Assembly (NCBI RefSeq): GCF_020404765.1 | Contig: NZ_JAIVEM010000030.1 | Coordinates: 32,511-96,510 of the forward strand | Length of the DNA stretch: 64,000 nt | Direction: 5' to 3' | Source: Paenibacillus sp. BJ-4 | GTDB lineage: Bacteria > Bacillota > Bacilli > Paenibacillales > Paenibacillaceae | In this document: in pieces, positions 1 through 8,232 of the stretch | Numbering within the stretch: the stretch's first letter is position 1 | How the letters are laid out: the number at the start of each line of letters is the position of its first letter | The notes under the pieces: model-generated | Told to the model about the DNA's origin: nothing | Database searches by the model: none | Seen by the model: the letters and a program-made list of their open reading frames with translations, nothing else | Made by a program: the position numbers and the translations under genes

Positions 1-1
1 C

Positions 2-142
2 CAGCAGGACCTGTCCAGAGCCGATCGCCGAATTCTCAGCTATGACGACCTGTGGGCGATTAAAGAGGGCCTGCCATTCGAGGAGCAGCTGCCTGCCAAA
101 AACAAGAGTCGAAATGTTCCAGATGGCATATCCCCTTTATAA
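2..142 (+). CDS. C-terminal fragment of an unidentified protein (cut by window edge)
   Basis: An open frame enters from the left edge and stops with TAA at 140-142, giving 46 residues that end in DGISPL. It contains the charged stretch RADRRILSYDDLWAIKEGLP. I do not recognise the family. The codon choice is richer in G and C than the following genes, and the frame has no stop before 140, so it is probably the tail of a real gene that begins outside the window. No function is proposed. Confidence 0.4.
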   Translation, partial: QQDLSRADRRILSYDDLWAIKEGLPFEEQLPAKNKSRNVPDGISPL

Positions 143-190
143 TCATATGGAATCGTCCAATCTTTAATATGTTTGAGGGCAATAAATAAT

Positions 191-251
191 GCCCCTTGGA
201 ATACACACTGGAGAATATCATTTATCCTGCCCTGTGTGTACTCTAAGGGGC
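191..251. repeat. Long compound hairpin A (CCCCTT/AAGGGG outer arms)
   Basis: Outer arms GCCCCTT (191-197) and AAGGGGC (245-251) enclose a second perfect pair, TACACAC (202-208) and GTGTGTA (234-240). It lies just after the leftmost gene fragment, so it could act as its terminator, but there is no T-run. Two other long hairpins in the window (37288-37355 and 44918-44989) share the CCCCTT outer arm. Confidence 0.55.
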
Positions 252-340
252 GTGCTTTACATCGAATTGGTCTGACTGAATCGAATACGTTCCTCAGTTG
301 ATTCCTCAGCTTAGAAAAAGGCTTGGGTCACGACTTCACG

Positions 341-403
341 CTAAATACGACCAACGTTATATAGATGATTCACAATCTCTTCGATAGTTTTATCATCATT
401 CTC
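341..403 (-). pseudogene. Possible remnant of a very small protein gene
   Basis: Read on the minus strand, a strong AGGAGGAG ribosome site (near 401-409) is followed by about 20 sense codons ending NHLYNVGRI and a TAG at 341-343. The ATGs just downstream of the ribosome site are not in this frame, so the start seems lost or shifted. The rest of 143-483 holds hairpin A and nothing else I can recognise. This is a weak call based on the ribosome site and protein-like composition only. Confidence 0.2.
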
Positions 404-483
404 CTCCTATTTCAAAGATTTATGGCCCTCTCCTATACTCGGAATCTTCATAATTTTTATCTTTATGCCCTTTATGTTTAATA

Positions 484-1458
484 TTAAACTTCAAACTTAG
501 TTATCTTAGAAATTGTTTCATGGTAGCCTTCTAATACGTCATTTATGATATCTTTTACACTCTTAATCTCAGTTATTAGTGGTACTATTTGCCCCACCAT
601 AACAGCGCCCTTCTCTTCAACGTCGCCCTCCAGCATTGCCTTTTTTAAAGAACTTTCAGCAACTTCTTTTAGTTTTACTGCGGCCTCTCTTTTGCTATAT
701 TTGTTTTCAATTTCAGTCATTTCCTCCGAAAGCTTGTTCTTCAATTGTCTGCATGGCTCATCAGTAGAATATCCTGTTATGACAGTCTCCATATCACCAG
801 CTTTTAACATGGCATCTTTTACATTTGCATGTACTACTGTTTCCTCTGCGCACATAAAAATGGTTCCCATTTCAATGCCATCAGCACCAAGAGCGATAGC
901 TGCTGCCATTCCTCTTCCATCTGCAATACCACCAGAGGCGATCACTGGTACAGATAAGCAGTTCGCTGCTTGTGGAACAAGAACCGTTGTTGCTTCATAA
1001 GTAGTATGTCCGCCACCTTCCCAGCCTTTTACAATAACTGCATCTGCACCAGCCTTCTCCGCAGTAATGGCATCTTGAATTGTACTTGCTTTAACGATTA
1101 CTTTTATTCCTAATTCATGCCATATAGAAAAGTATTTTTGGGATAACTCTAAATCAAGGCCCACGAGCGTATCTGCATAAATGACTGGTGGCTTTTCCTC
1201 TGAAGCAACTTTTGTTACATGATCTAATAATTCAGAAGTCATAATTACATTGATTGCAAAGGGTTTATTCGTCATATTTCTTGTAGCAATAATCTGGTCC
1301 CTTATAAAATCTAATGGAGCAAATCCTACTCCTAATACACCAAGACCTCCACTTTCAGAAACCGCTGCAACTAATGGTGCTGTTGAAACCCAAGCCATAG
1401 GTCCTTGAATAATTGGTTTTTCAATCCCTAAAACTTTACATAAACGATTGTTTGACAT
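484..1458 (-). CDS. Nitronate monooxygenase / FabK-like flavin oxidoreductase
   Basis: This 324-residue protein is an FMN-dependent TIM-barrel oxidoreductase of the 2-nitropropane dioxygenase/FabK family, a cytosolic enzyme that oxidises alkyl nitronates or reduces enoyl thioesters. Family signatures are the N-terminal IEKPIIQGPMAWVS, the GLGVLGVG turn, the central GWEGGGH segment and the phosphate-binding VIASGGIADGRG and LGADGIEMGT stretches. Length is normal. The start is an ATG with an AAGGAGA ribosome site just upstream. A TetR gene is divergent at 1703, so the pair may form a regulator-target unit. Nitronate detoxification and fatty-acid enoyl reduction cannot be separated from sequence alone; the stand-alone context favours nitronate monooxygenase. 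Confidence 0.85.
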   Translation of the reverse strand: MSNNRLCKVLGIEKPIIQGPMAWVSTAPLVAAVSESGGLGVLGVGFAPLDFIRDQIIATRNMTNKPFAINVIMTSELLDHVTKVASEEKPPVIYADTLVGLDLELSQKYFSIWHELGIKVIVKASTIQDAITAEKAGADAVIVKGWEGGGHTTYEATTVLVPQAANCLSVPVIASGGIADGRGMAAAIALGADGIEMGTIFMCAEETVVHANVKDAMLKAGDMETVITGYSTDEPCRQLKNKLSEEMTEIENKYSKREAAVKLKEVAESSLKKAMLEGDVEEKGAVMVGQIVPLITEIKSVKDIINDVLEGYHETISKITKFEV

Positions 1459-1702
1459 GAAAGATTCTCCTTTTCATACTATGTTTTCTTTTTTGGCGTT
1501 AGAGTGTCGACAGTATCTTGTGATCAACGTGGATACCATTTTAAACAAAATACTTTTTATATTAAGATTATAATAAAGAAAAAAGACCCAGAATATCAGT
1601 AAGCTTTACCCTGAATGTTGCTTAAACAACAGCTCCAATAGCTTTTGTTGTTTTCAAATAAATGAATACTAATTAAATGAATGAATTGGAGTGTGACAAA
1701 TA

Positions 1703-2314
1703 TTGAATGAGATAACAGACTTACGTGTTGTGAAAACACTCGAAAATATAAAACATGGGTTTACTAAATGTATTAGTCAAAAAACCTTCTCATCTATTTC
1801 CGTAAAAGATATTACTACTGCGGCGAGAATTAATCGTTCTACATTCTACAAATATTACGAGGATAAATATCAACTAAGAGAATCACTGATAAAATCGACC
1901 TTAGAGGAACTTTCAAACAATATCAATCTTGCATCTTTTAATTTGGAAAATAATAAATTAAATGAATCTTTGGAGGCGTTAAGAAAACAACTCCAATTTA
2001 TGTATGATCATAAAGACTGGTACCTCATATTGTGGAATAAAAATATGGAGTTATATGTCTATGAAGATATGGCACGTATATTTGAAAGGAGAACCGGGGA
2101 ATGTCTTCGTGAAAATAGCAATGGAACAGAAATTACGAGGAAGGAACTTTCAGAAAAACAGGAGCTATTAACTCGCTTGTTTGCATCATCTGCAATGACA
2201 ACGGTTAAATGGTGGTATGAATATTCACCCAATATGACTCCAAAAGATGTGGCAAATATAATTATGGATAATATCAAATTTGGAATGCATCGTACCTTTT
2301 TTCAAGTTACATGA
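1703..2314 (+). CDS. TetR/AcrR-family transcriptional regulator
   Basis: This 203-residue one-component repressor has an N-terminal TetR helix-turn-helix (residues about 10-60, with SVKDITTAARINRSTFYKYY, the usual recognition helix). The ligand-binding C-terminal half is not assignable; it contains a tryptophan-rich MTTVKWWYEYSP segment. The start is TTG, supported by GGAG about 11 bases upstream. The gene is divergent from the flavin oxidoreductase at 484-1458, about 245 bp away, so it may control it. The stop codon overlaps the ATG of a small reading frame at 2311. The ligand is unknown. Confidence 0.85.
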   Translation: MNEITDLRVVKTLENIKHGFTKCISQKTFSSISVKDITTAARINRSTFYKYYEDKYQLRESLIKSTLEELSNNINLASFNLENNKLNESLEALRKQLQFMYDHKDWYLILWNKNMELYVYEDMARIFERRTGECLRENSNGTEITRKELSEKQELLTRLFASSAMTTVKWWYEYSPNMTPKDVANIIMDNIKFGMHRTFFQVT

Positions 2315-2481
2315 ACTGGCTAATACATATAGAGAGGATACCCTTCATCGATGTCGCTACCAACATGGATGGCAACCCGAAACCTGCTGCGTACATCTTT
2401 CTTCAATCGGCAGGGGCAATGAGTACGCACAGGCTTAAGGGCCGTTCACAGCAAGCGAATGGGACCGCAATCATTAAGTAA
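2311..2481 (+). pseudogene. Small reading frame, probable gene remnant
   Basis: A 56-codon frame starts at an ATG that overlaps the stop of the TetR gene (ATGA) and ends with TAA at 2479-2481. Its middle part, DVATNMDGNPKPAAYIFL, looks protein-like and is more GC-rich than the TetR gene. The 3' end overlaps the tail of the convergent methyltransferase gene. I do not recognise it. It may be the leftover end of a gene cut when the methyltransferase segment arrived, or a translationally coupled small protein. Confidence 0.25.
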
Positions 2482-3265
2482 AAGCGGTGACCTCTGTTTG
2501 TTTGATGGCTACGATGCGCAATCGACGGGTGTCGGCCATCCATTGACCTCCCTGGTCAAGTGGTGGCTTAACCTTTGCCTCAATGGCGCGATAGATGGAT
2601 GCTTTGTCGGCGGAGGTGACGTCCGAGAAGAAATAATCAGCAAACTTGTCCAGCCAGTCCCGGAGCCCAGTATCTGCCTTGAGCGGAGTGGGTCTGTCGA
2701 AGTGTTGTGCCAACGTGACACGGAAGCCGGTCTGCTCCAGCAGGCTGGCGTATTCCCCAATGGTGGGAAAATACCACGGATTCCGTCCCGCCCATGCATA
2801 ACCATGCGCCTCCAGCGCCTGCTGCATGGCAGTAGTCAGCATGGCGACATTGCCGTTGCCCGCGAATTCGGCCACGAATCGCCCACCCTCCCGGAGGGCC
2901 AGCCAGATGGAGCGGGCGACAGCTTCAGCATCCTTGATCCAGTGCAAAACTGCATTCGAGAACACAGCGTCAAAGGGGACATCTGTCCGGTAATGACAAG
3001 CGTCTTCCACCTGGACATTCAGAAAAGGGTACTTCTGTTTAGCCCGCATCACCATCTCCTCCGACAGGTCGAGACCTGTGGGTATTGCTCCGGCGGCTGC
3101 AATCTCGGCGGTCAAGTCCCCATTCCCGCAGCCTACATCCAGGATTCGTTCTCCGGCTCGGGGCTGCAGTAAGGACAAGAGCCCGGGTCCCAGGCCGGCT
3201 ACTAAATGCAGCCTATCATCATTCGTTCCCGTATTCCAGTGATTGGTAGAGGGTTTGCTGCACAT
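2474..3265 (-). CDS. Class I SAM-dependent methyltransferase
   Basis: This 263-residue cytosolic enzyme resembles the trans-aconitate methyltransferase group. Motif I for SAM binding is ILDVGCGNGDLTAEIAAAG (residues about 41-59). Motif II is GLDLSEEMV, and post-motif FDAVFSNAVLHWIKDAEAV is typical of small-molecule methyltransferases. The start is ATG with an AAAGGAGA site. The coding sequence is visibly richer in G and C than its neighbours and the gene stands alone, which suggests horizontal transfer. The substrate cannot be told from sequence. Confidence 0.85.
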   Translation of the reverse strand: MCSKPSTNHWNTGTNDDRLHLVAGLGPGLLSLLQPRAGERILDVGCGNGDLTAEIAAAGAIPTGLDLSEEMVMRAKQKYPFLNVQVEDACHYRTDVPFDAVFSNAVLHWIKDAEAVARSIWLALREGGRFVAEFAGNGNVAMLTTAMQQALEAHGYAWAGRNPWYFPTIGEYASLLEQTGFRVTLAQHFDRPTPLKADTGLRDWLDKFADYFFSDVTSADKASIYRAIEAKVKPPLDQGGQWMADTRRLRIVAIKQTEVTAFT

Positions 3266-3339
3266 AGTTTCAGTCTCCTTTTACACAAATATTATAAAGA
3301 CTTTGCAGATACATGTTATCTACAAATAACCAAAGCTTG

Positions 3340-3370
3340 GCATGGTCCTTTGCAAGCACAAGGACCATGC
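3340..3370. repeat. 11-bp perfect inverted repeat upstream of the methyltransferase
   Basis: Arms GCATGGTCCTT (3340-3350) and AAGGACCATGC (3360-3370) flank a 9-base loop. It lies between the start of the methyltransferase gene (minus strand) and the end of the CDF exporter gene (minus strand). It is therefore either the exporter's terminator, though without a T-run, or an operator for the methyltransferase. Confidence 0.5.
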
Positions 3371-3508
3371 AGCTTGATCCGTAAGCTCAAGCATTCTAAA
3401 GCTACGGACTTATTTACGGAAATGTATTACAGATCTAATGTATCCATGAAAACTATTATACTACCGTGCTGTCAAGAAGCCTTTCGAAGAAGCTGTTTGA
3501 CTTTTTTG

Positions 3509-4522
3509 TTAATGATGTTCAATATGACACTGGAATCCCGGTCTATCAATCTGTATTGTAATATGCTTGATCTCGTATTGTTCATTCAACAACCTCTGTG
3601 CCTGTTCCATCACAACGCTACTGTAGATCTGATCTTGAATGATAATATGGCAACTCAGCAACGGAACATCCGATGATAACGCCCATACATGAAGATCGTG
3701 TACTTCAACAACATGCTCAAGATCAAGCAGGGATTGCTTAATTTGATCTGTGTTCATATTCAGCGGCGTACCTTCCATCAAAATATGAATGGAGTCCCGA
3801 GTCACCCGATAAGCACTGATAATTACCAGAATCGCCACCAATATACTGGCAATCGGATCAGCCAAATTCCAGCCAAAGAACATAATCAACAGTGCAGCCA
3901 CAATCGCACCTACAGAGCCTAACAAATCCCCTATTACATGTAAAAAAGCACTGCGAATATTGAGATTTTCAGATGTATCTCCTCTCATTAGGATAAAAGC
4001 AGCAGCTACATTGACGAGCAGGCCAAGCACTGCAATTGTCAGCATTCCTGAAGTCATGACTCCAGGTGGGGCAGAAAGCCGTTCGAAAGCTTCCCAGAAA
4101 ATATAAATCGATATCAGGGCAAGCGCTAAGCCATTGATAAAAGCGGCCAGTACTTCAAAGCGTCTGTAGCCAAACGTCTTTGACTTGCTCGCTTGCCGTT
4201 GTCCCCAGGTCATCGCCAGATAACTTAACCCCAATGCACCCGCATCACTCAACATATGCCCCGCATCAGATAACAGCGCCAGGCTATTAGTCAGTAATCC
4301 ACCAATAAATTCAATGATCATATAACCAGCAATTAGAAAGAATGATAACTTCAAAGCATTTTTGTTCGCTCCATGTCCATGAGAATGCCCGTGGCTATGG
4401 GAGTGCCCATGTCCGTGAGCATCTGAATGCTTACTGCCTTTAGAATGATTGTGTTGATGATGCTGGTTGGAATCATGTTTGCATACCGTATTATGGTTGT
4501 GTGGGTGAGTCTTCTTATTCAT
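3509..4522 (-). CDS. czcD: Cation diffusion facilitator (Zn/Cd/Co efflux)
   Basis: This 337-residue inner-membrane antiporter exports divalent metals, mainly zinc, in exchange for protons. The first 55 residues are extremely His-rich (repeated HGHSHGH), a metal-collecting tail. Six transmembrane segments follow. The two metal-site HxxxD motifs are visible: H89-D93 in SDAGHMLSDAG and H195-D199 in HVIGDLLGS. The cytosolic C-terminal domain ends in an HIEHH metal ligand patch. The start is ATG with AAGGAGAG upstream. The promoter carries an ArsR/SmtB-type operator (4571-4598), which fits metal-inducible expression. No ArsR gene is present in the window. Confidence 0.93.
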   Translation of the reverse strand: MNKKTHPHNHNTVCKHDSNQHHQHNHSKGSKHSDAHGHGHSHSHGHSHGHGANKNALKLSFFLIAGYMIIEFIGGLLTNSLALLSDAGHMLSDAGALGLSYLAMTWGQRQASKSKTFGYRRFEVLAAFINGLALALISIYIFWEAFERLSAPPGVMTSGMLTIAVLGLLVNVAAAFILMRGDTSENLNIRSAFLHVIGDLLGSVGAIVAALLIMFFGWNLADPIASILVAILVIISAYRVTRDSIHILMEGTPLNMNTDQIKQSLLDLEHVVEVHDLHVWALSSDVPLLSCHIIIQDQIYSSVVMEQAQRLLNEQYEIKHITIQIDRPGFQCHIEHH

Positions 4523-4570
4523 CTACATGCCCCTCTCCTTTATGAAATTTTGGTAATACACATTTAAAAC

Positions 4571-4623
4571 TAATATATGAGCACTTATTCATATATTATA
4601 AATAGTCCGAGTGTAATCTGCAA
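4571..4623 (-). promoter_or_regulatory. SigA promoter with overlapping ArsR/SmtB-type operator
   Basis: Read on the minus strand, TTGCAG (4618-4623) and TATAAT (4595-4600) are spaced by 17 bases, a near-consensus promoter for the CDF gene. Perfect 10-bp arms TAATATATGA (4571-4580) and TCATATATTA (4589-4598) are separated by 8 bases and overlap the -10 box. TATATGA-N8-TCATATA matches the known operator pattern of CzrA/ArsR-class metal sensors, so repression in the absence of metal is likely. Confidence 0.75.
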
Positions 4624-4711
4624 GAATAATATCAAAATACTAGCTGTAGTCCCTACAGGCTCTTAACAGTTGTTTTTCTGCTAACACACGAACATTCCGA
4701 AATTGCTAAAA

Positions 4712-4737
4712 AAGCTCGAGGACTTACCCTCAAGCTT
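4712..4737 (-). terminator. Intrinsic terminator after DUF1349 gene
   Basis: On the minus strand the arms AAGCTTGAGG and CCTCGAGCTT form a short hairpin followed by a run of six T. It sits about 60 bases beyond the stop of the gene at 4801. Confidence 0.75.
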
Positions 4738-4800
4738 CACGGAACAACATATGCGTTTAATTAATCCTTTCATTAACAACCAAGGTAATCAACCCACTAC

Positions 4801-5403
4801 TTACACTAGAGGGTTCACATGCAAATCCTGATCCGCTTCAGTGAAAGCCCAGCGGGTAAAAGTAACTTCCAGGCCGTCTCGGGTCGGCGAACAAGTAAAG
4901 GGACCTGCTTGATTACCGGAAGTATACGGGAAACGGGCTACACGAATGGTTCTCCATCCGTGGTGCTCCGTGCGTGCCCGAATAATCACGGCATCTTTCA
5001 TAATGGAGGCGCGAATGGTAACCTCTTCCCCCTTCCATTCCGGTACAGCAGTCAAAGACCAGTCGGAATAACCGTCCGTTACCACTGCAGACAGCTGAGG
5101 AACTCCATCATTGATTTCAACTCCTGCTTTAATCCACTGCTCTGGTCCGTGATATAATAAAATACCTGCTTGATCATAAAGCTCTGTAAAGGATGTCAGC
5201 AGAAATGACACCTCCACCGCGTTGTCCGTTTCCCAATCAGCTAACAGAGCAGCACCATCTTCAAATTCAAAACCGTATAATGTCTTTTTCCAAAAATCTC
5301 TTCCCTTTTCCGGTACAACCTTTAGATGGTTGCCCTCTTGCCGCACTGACAAAGGCTGGTTAATCCACTTGCCTGTCTCCCAATTCGTTATGTTTTTGGT
5401 CAC
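4801..5403 (-). CDS. DUF1349 family protein (YesU-like, lectin-like fold)
   Basis: This is a 200-residue cytosolic protein of the DUF1349 family, which has a concanavalin-like jelly-roll fold and is often found near carbohydrate genes; the biochemical role is unknown. Typical segments are an ETGKW-like opening, DQAGILLYHGPEQWIKAGVE in the middle, and the closing GPFTCSPTRDGLEVTF. GTG at 5401-5403 is chosen as start because AAGGAGG sits 9 bases upstream; an upstream ATG would add 16 residues without a ribosome site. A second DUF1349 gene lies at 6591-7187, so the two are likely paralogues separated by a damaged HAD gene. Confidence 0.8.
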   Translation of the reverse strand: MTKNITNWETGKWINQPLSVRQEGNHLKVVPEKGRDFWKKTLYGFEFEDGAALLADWETDNAVEVSFLLTSFTELYDQAGILLYHGPEQWIKAGVEINDGVPQLSAVVTDGYSDWSLTAVPEWKGEEVTIRASIMKDAVIIRARTEHHGWRTIRVARFPYTSGNQAGPFTCSPTRDGLEVTFTRWAFTEADQDLHVNPLV

Positions 5404-5533
5404 GTGCCAAATCCTCCTTTTCCATTCCCTTCCACATCTTGATTGTATCATAATTCACTAGCAATTACGGATTAAAGGCGCCTGCCCATGTCCCAATTGT
5501 GCATAATCATCACTTGCAAAGAGGTAACAGATA

Positions 5534-6391
5534 TTATTCAGATATTAAACCGTATTTTACAAAGCTTTTATATAGTCCATCTTCCTCAACGTGGTCTGTA
5601 ATATCATCTGCAATTTCCATCAAACCCGGTTTTGCATTGCCCATAGCAATGCCTACAGCGCAATATTCGAGCATCTCGGTATCGTTCATTCCGTCTCCAA
5701 TGGCAATCGTCTGTTTCTGAGGTAGACTCAAATGATTTAGCAAATCAGCAATGGCAATTGCCTTGTGAATGCCAGGAATCATCATTTCCCCGCTGTCCTT
5801 ACCAAAAATCGGAACGGTGCACTGGATGACCTCAAATTTTCCCTGGAATTCAGCCTTAATACGTTCAAAGGGTACAGCACTTTCCAGAAAGCAAACCTTA
5901 TTGACATCGTCTTTATAGAGATCCGTCTCTCCATATGTCAAGCCCACAATAAATGGGTGAGGGGAACGCTCCATTTTTTCTCTGGCCACAGGGTCGTTCT
6001 CAACATCTCCATAGATCCGTCTCTCCAGATGAGTTCTTAAATTCTGGCTAGCATAGAGTGCCGAATTGGACTCCAGATAGAAGTCGATCCCATGCGTATT
6101 AAAGAAATCTACCATGTGCCGAACACCCTCAGGTGTGACTTTTTTATGATAAAGAATCTCATCACCGGATTCTACATATCCCCCTCCTGCACCTATGAGA
6201 CCATCAAATCCGATATCCCAAATGGTGTCATAGATTTCGGCTTTCGAACGACCTGTGCACAGATATAGCAGATGACCATTCTCGCGTGCTATTTTGCAGG
6301 CTTTCTGTGCCGATTCAGGCACCATGCCGTCATCACCAACAAGTGTCCCGTCTATATCGATAAACACAATTTACTGATTAACTCTATCCAT
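5534..6391 (-). pseudogene. Cof-type HAD hydrolase with nonsense codon 7
   Basis: The frame encodes a Cof/YidA-type HAD phosphatase (cytosolic sugar- or nucleotide-phosphate phosphatase). It has the DxD nucleophile motif FIDIDGTLV, a cap domain, LYLCTGRS and the acidic motif IGDGMNDTEML. The natural start is ATG at 6389-6391, with AAGGGAGA upstream. It reads six codons, then TAA (6371-6373), then ATT GTG TTT ATC GAT in the same frame. The family normally has a lysine or similar residue just before IVFIDIDG, so AAA to TAA is the likely change. The GTG at 6365-6367 could restart a 277-residue protein, but it lacks a ribosome site. Expression is probably lost or weak. Confidence 0.75.
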
Positions 6392-6456
6392 TAGTGTGCT
6401 GTCTCCCTTGTTTCAACAAATGATGTATTAATGAGGTGGTTGTTGTTATGTTCTAC

Positions 6457-6493
6457 AATTACACTGTAATTTGTGTAACGCATTACATGTCAA
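6457..6493 (-). promoter_or_regulatory. TTGACA box with two TGTAA/TTACA dyads
   Basis: Upstream of the HAD gene a minus-strand TTGACA (6488-6493) is followed by two dyads: TGTAACGCATTACA (6474-6487) and the 15-base palindrome AATTACACTGTAATT (6457-6471). The nested TGTAA/TTACA half-sites look like a regulator site over the promoter. The -10 box is weak, so the promoter call is tentative. Confidence 0.45.
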
Positions 6494-6561
6494 GTTTTTT
6501 TGATGAATTGAAACTCTTTCCTCAAGTTTGGAGAATAAACTTATATCGTTAAAACAAAAAA

Positions 6562-6580
6562 AGCCGCCGATATGGCGACT
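6562..6580 (-). terminator. Intrinsic terminator after second DUF1349 gene
   Basis: On the minus strand AGTCGCC and GGCGGCT pair around a 5-base loop and are followed by seven T. It is placed just after the stop of the gene at 6591. Confidence 0.8.
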
Positions 6581-6590
6581 TCTTATATGC

Positions 6591-7187
6591 TTAAAACCTG
6601 CTATCCTCATCAGGAAGTGTTAAGTTTAAATATTTAAAATTGACACTGCAACCTGATCCCGTCGGTGACTGGGCCACTACACCCGCAATAAACTCAGCTG
6701 AATGTTCCATTCCAAAGTAACGGATTAACTTCCAATCCTCACCATCGGGTGAATAGTAAAAAGAAATAGTCCTTCCAATCTTCGTGATCCTCAAATGTGG
6801 GTTATCGACCACAACACGCTCAGAATTACAATCATCAGAGGAGCCATTCTTGGTTACAACAGATACAATCGTGGCGTAATCGCCGTTAAATTCATAACAA
6901 AGTTTAGCCCAATTGTTCGCGTCAGCCATCAACATCAAGCACCCTGAATCATAAAGATGATGCATGGCTACCTGAAGCTGTGTCGTAAGCTGAAATGACG
7001 AATCAACTTGGAGATGTAGAAAAGGAGCCGAATCGGCTACATGTTTTCCACCAGGATCCTTGAAAAAATCAACTTTAGCCGGTGCATCAATGATCAATCC
7101 ATCCTCTTTGGTGTACTCCCAGTGCTCAGGTTCGTTCATCCACCTCAATTTTTCTCTTACTTTTGGCTGAAACAAATTATCACTCAT
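6591..7187 (-). CDS. DUF1349 family protein (second paralogue)
   Basis: This 198-residue DUF1349 protein has the usual features of the family: a WEYTKEDGLIID opening strand, DPGGKHVADSAPFLHL, the AMHHLYDSGCLMLMAD core, ISFYYSPDGEDWKLIRYF and a closing VAQSPTGSGCSVNFKYL. It is predicted to be cytosolic; function is unknown, although similar proteins in Bacillus (YesU) sit with polysaccharide genes. Start ATG at 7185-7187 is preferred because GGAGGAG lies 5 bases upstream; the GTG two codons earlier overlaps that site. It has its own terminator at 6562-6580 and another hairpin upstream at 7343-7387, so it is probably monocistronic. Confidence 0.85.
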   Translation of the reverse strand: MSDNLFQPKVREKLRWMNEPEHWEYTKEDGLIIDAPAKVDFFKDPGGKHVADSAPFLHLQVDSSFQLTTQLQVAMHHLYDSGCLMLMADANNWAKLCYEFNGDYATIVSVVTKNGSSDDCNSERVVVDNPHLRITKIGRTISFYYSPDGEDWKLIRYFGMEHSAEFIAGVVAQSPTGSGCSVNFKYLNLTLPDEDSRF

Positions 7188-7342
7188 ATGCACTCCTCCA
7201 TTTGAATTAACTAGACCTTACTATAAATATAATGTCATTATAATTGCTTAAGTTTCGCCTTTAAATATAATATAAGTGTAAGTTAATATAATAATAAGGA
7301 ACAAAAGGGACATTTTATTTTGGGGAATGAATTCTCTCCACA

Positions 7343-7387
7343 AAAAACGGTAGTCCTGTACTTTATTAAGTAAGGACTACCGTTTTT
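7343..7387. terminator. Bidirectional terminator, 15-bp stem
   Basis: Arms 7343-7357 and 7373-7387 are perfect reverse complements containing ACGGTAGTCCT, with five A on one side and five T on the other. It ends transcription from the damaged amidotransferase gene on the minus strand and could also work on the plus strand. Confidence 0.85.
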
Positions 7388-7416
7388 AAGTTGATTCAAC
7401 TACTTCTTCCGCATAC

Positions 7417-8029
7417 TCATATATTGTCGCTTTCTAAATACTCGATTACGAATTTATCCAAAAATAAGAACAGATTTTCATTCATTACATTGTAGTCACT
7501 ATGTCTCAGTAATTCTGGTTGCTGAATGAATCTGTGGTTGCTCCAAATGGCATTGGAAACCGTAGACAAGCTTCCCGTATTCTATAATCTGCCTCGGGCA
7601 AGCTTCACTGTAAGCTATTATTTTGCAATTTTCAGTTAATCCAGGCATATCATTATGCCAGTGCCCAACAATACTGGTATCACCAAAATGGGAAAATTTA
7701 TCATTCCGCTTGCCTTCATCTGTGAAGGTTATGGGGAAACAGCCTATTTCCTTTTCTGGACTATGCTCATGCTTCGCTCCCAGAGCCTCCCCGATGAGCT
7801 GTGCTCCCAAGCAAACTCCCAGTACTGCCTTTCCTGCTTTAATGCACTTATTGATCAGTGCTATTTCTGCAGCAGCATTAAAGTGAGAGCACTCTTCCAT
7901 GGTTGTACTCGGATCTTGAGGGCAACCTAGAACAATTAATAAATCGATTTCATCTGCGGATTTTGGGAGTTTTTCACCAGCATAAACTCTTGAATATCCG
8001 GCGGTATATCCTCTCATTTCAATCCAGTA
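7417..8029 (-). pseudogene. Class I glutamine amidotransferase, broken at both ends
   Basis: The core encodes a GuaA-like glutamine amidotransferase domain with the nucleophile motif GVCLGAQ and the histidine-containing FQCHLE. The N-terminus lacks about 16 residues: the frame opens at YWIEMRGYTAGYSRVYAGE directly from the upstream yggS fragment. After FQCHLE the frame runs to a premature TAG, while the natural ending, with FIQQPELLRHSDYN and a stop at 7417-7419, is found in another frame. So a deletion or frameshift lies near 7550. The first ATG in frame is at 8015-8017. The protein is unlikely to be functional. Confidence 0.75.
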
Positions 8030-8232
8030 TACTTTTGCTGTAATTCCTGGACTTTATTCTCACCGAGCAACGTTTCGCCAAAGTCTAGGGCTTGAATAAT
8101 TTTCTCTGCAGGAACGGTTTTTACGGCTAACAAGAGCCTCACTTCTTCAGGATTTCTCCCGACAGACTGACAAGCCGAATCCATTCTTTTTCTAATTTCT
8201 TTTATTCTATCTTCAATCGTTAAATTACTCAT
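8014..8232 (-). pseudogene. YggS/YlmE PLP-homeostasis protein, N-terminal fragment
   Basis: The first 70 or so codons match the start of the YggS (PLPBP) family: IKEIRKRMDSACQSVGRNPE, the PLP lysine in LLAVKTVPAEKI, and GENKVQELQQK. The family is about 230 residues long, but here the frame ends after 72 codons at TGLK. The junction (about 8026-8034) continues out of frame into the amidotransferase gene, so one deletion removed two thirds of yggS and the amidotransferase start. ATG at 8230-8232 with GAGGA upstream is the likely start. The PLP lysine is present but most of the barrel is gone. Confidence 0.8.

Noticed and set aside
2459..3172. Long plus-strand open frame opposite the methyltransferase
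   Set aside because: It is an antisense shadow: the minus strand has complete methyltransferase motifs, and the GC-rich sequence keeps the opposite frame open by chance.
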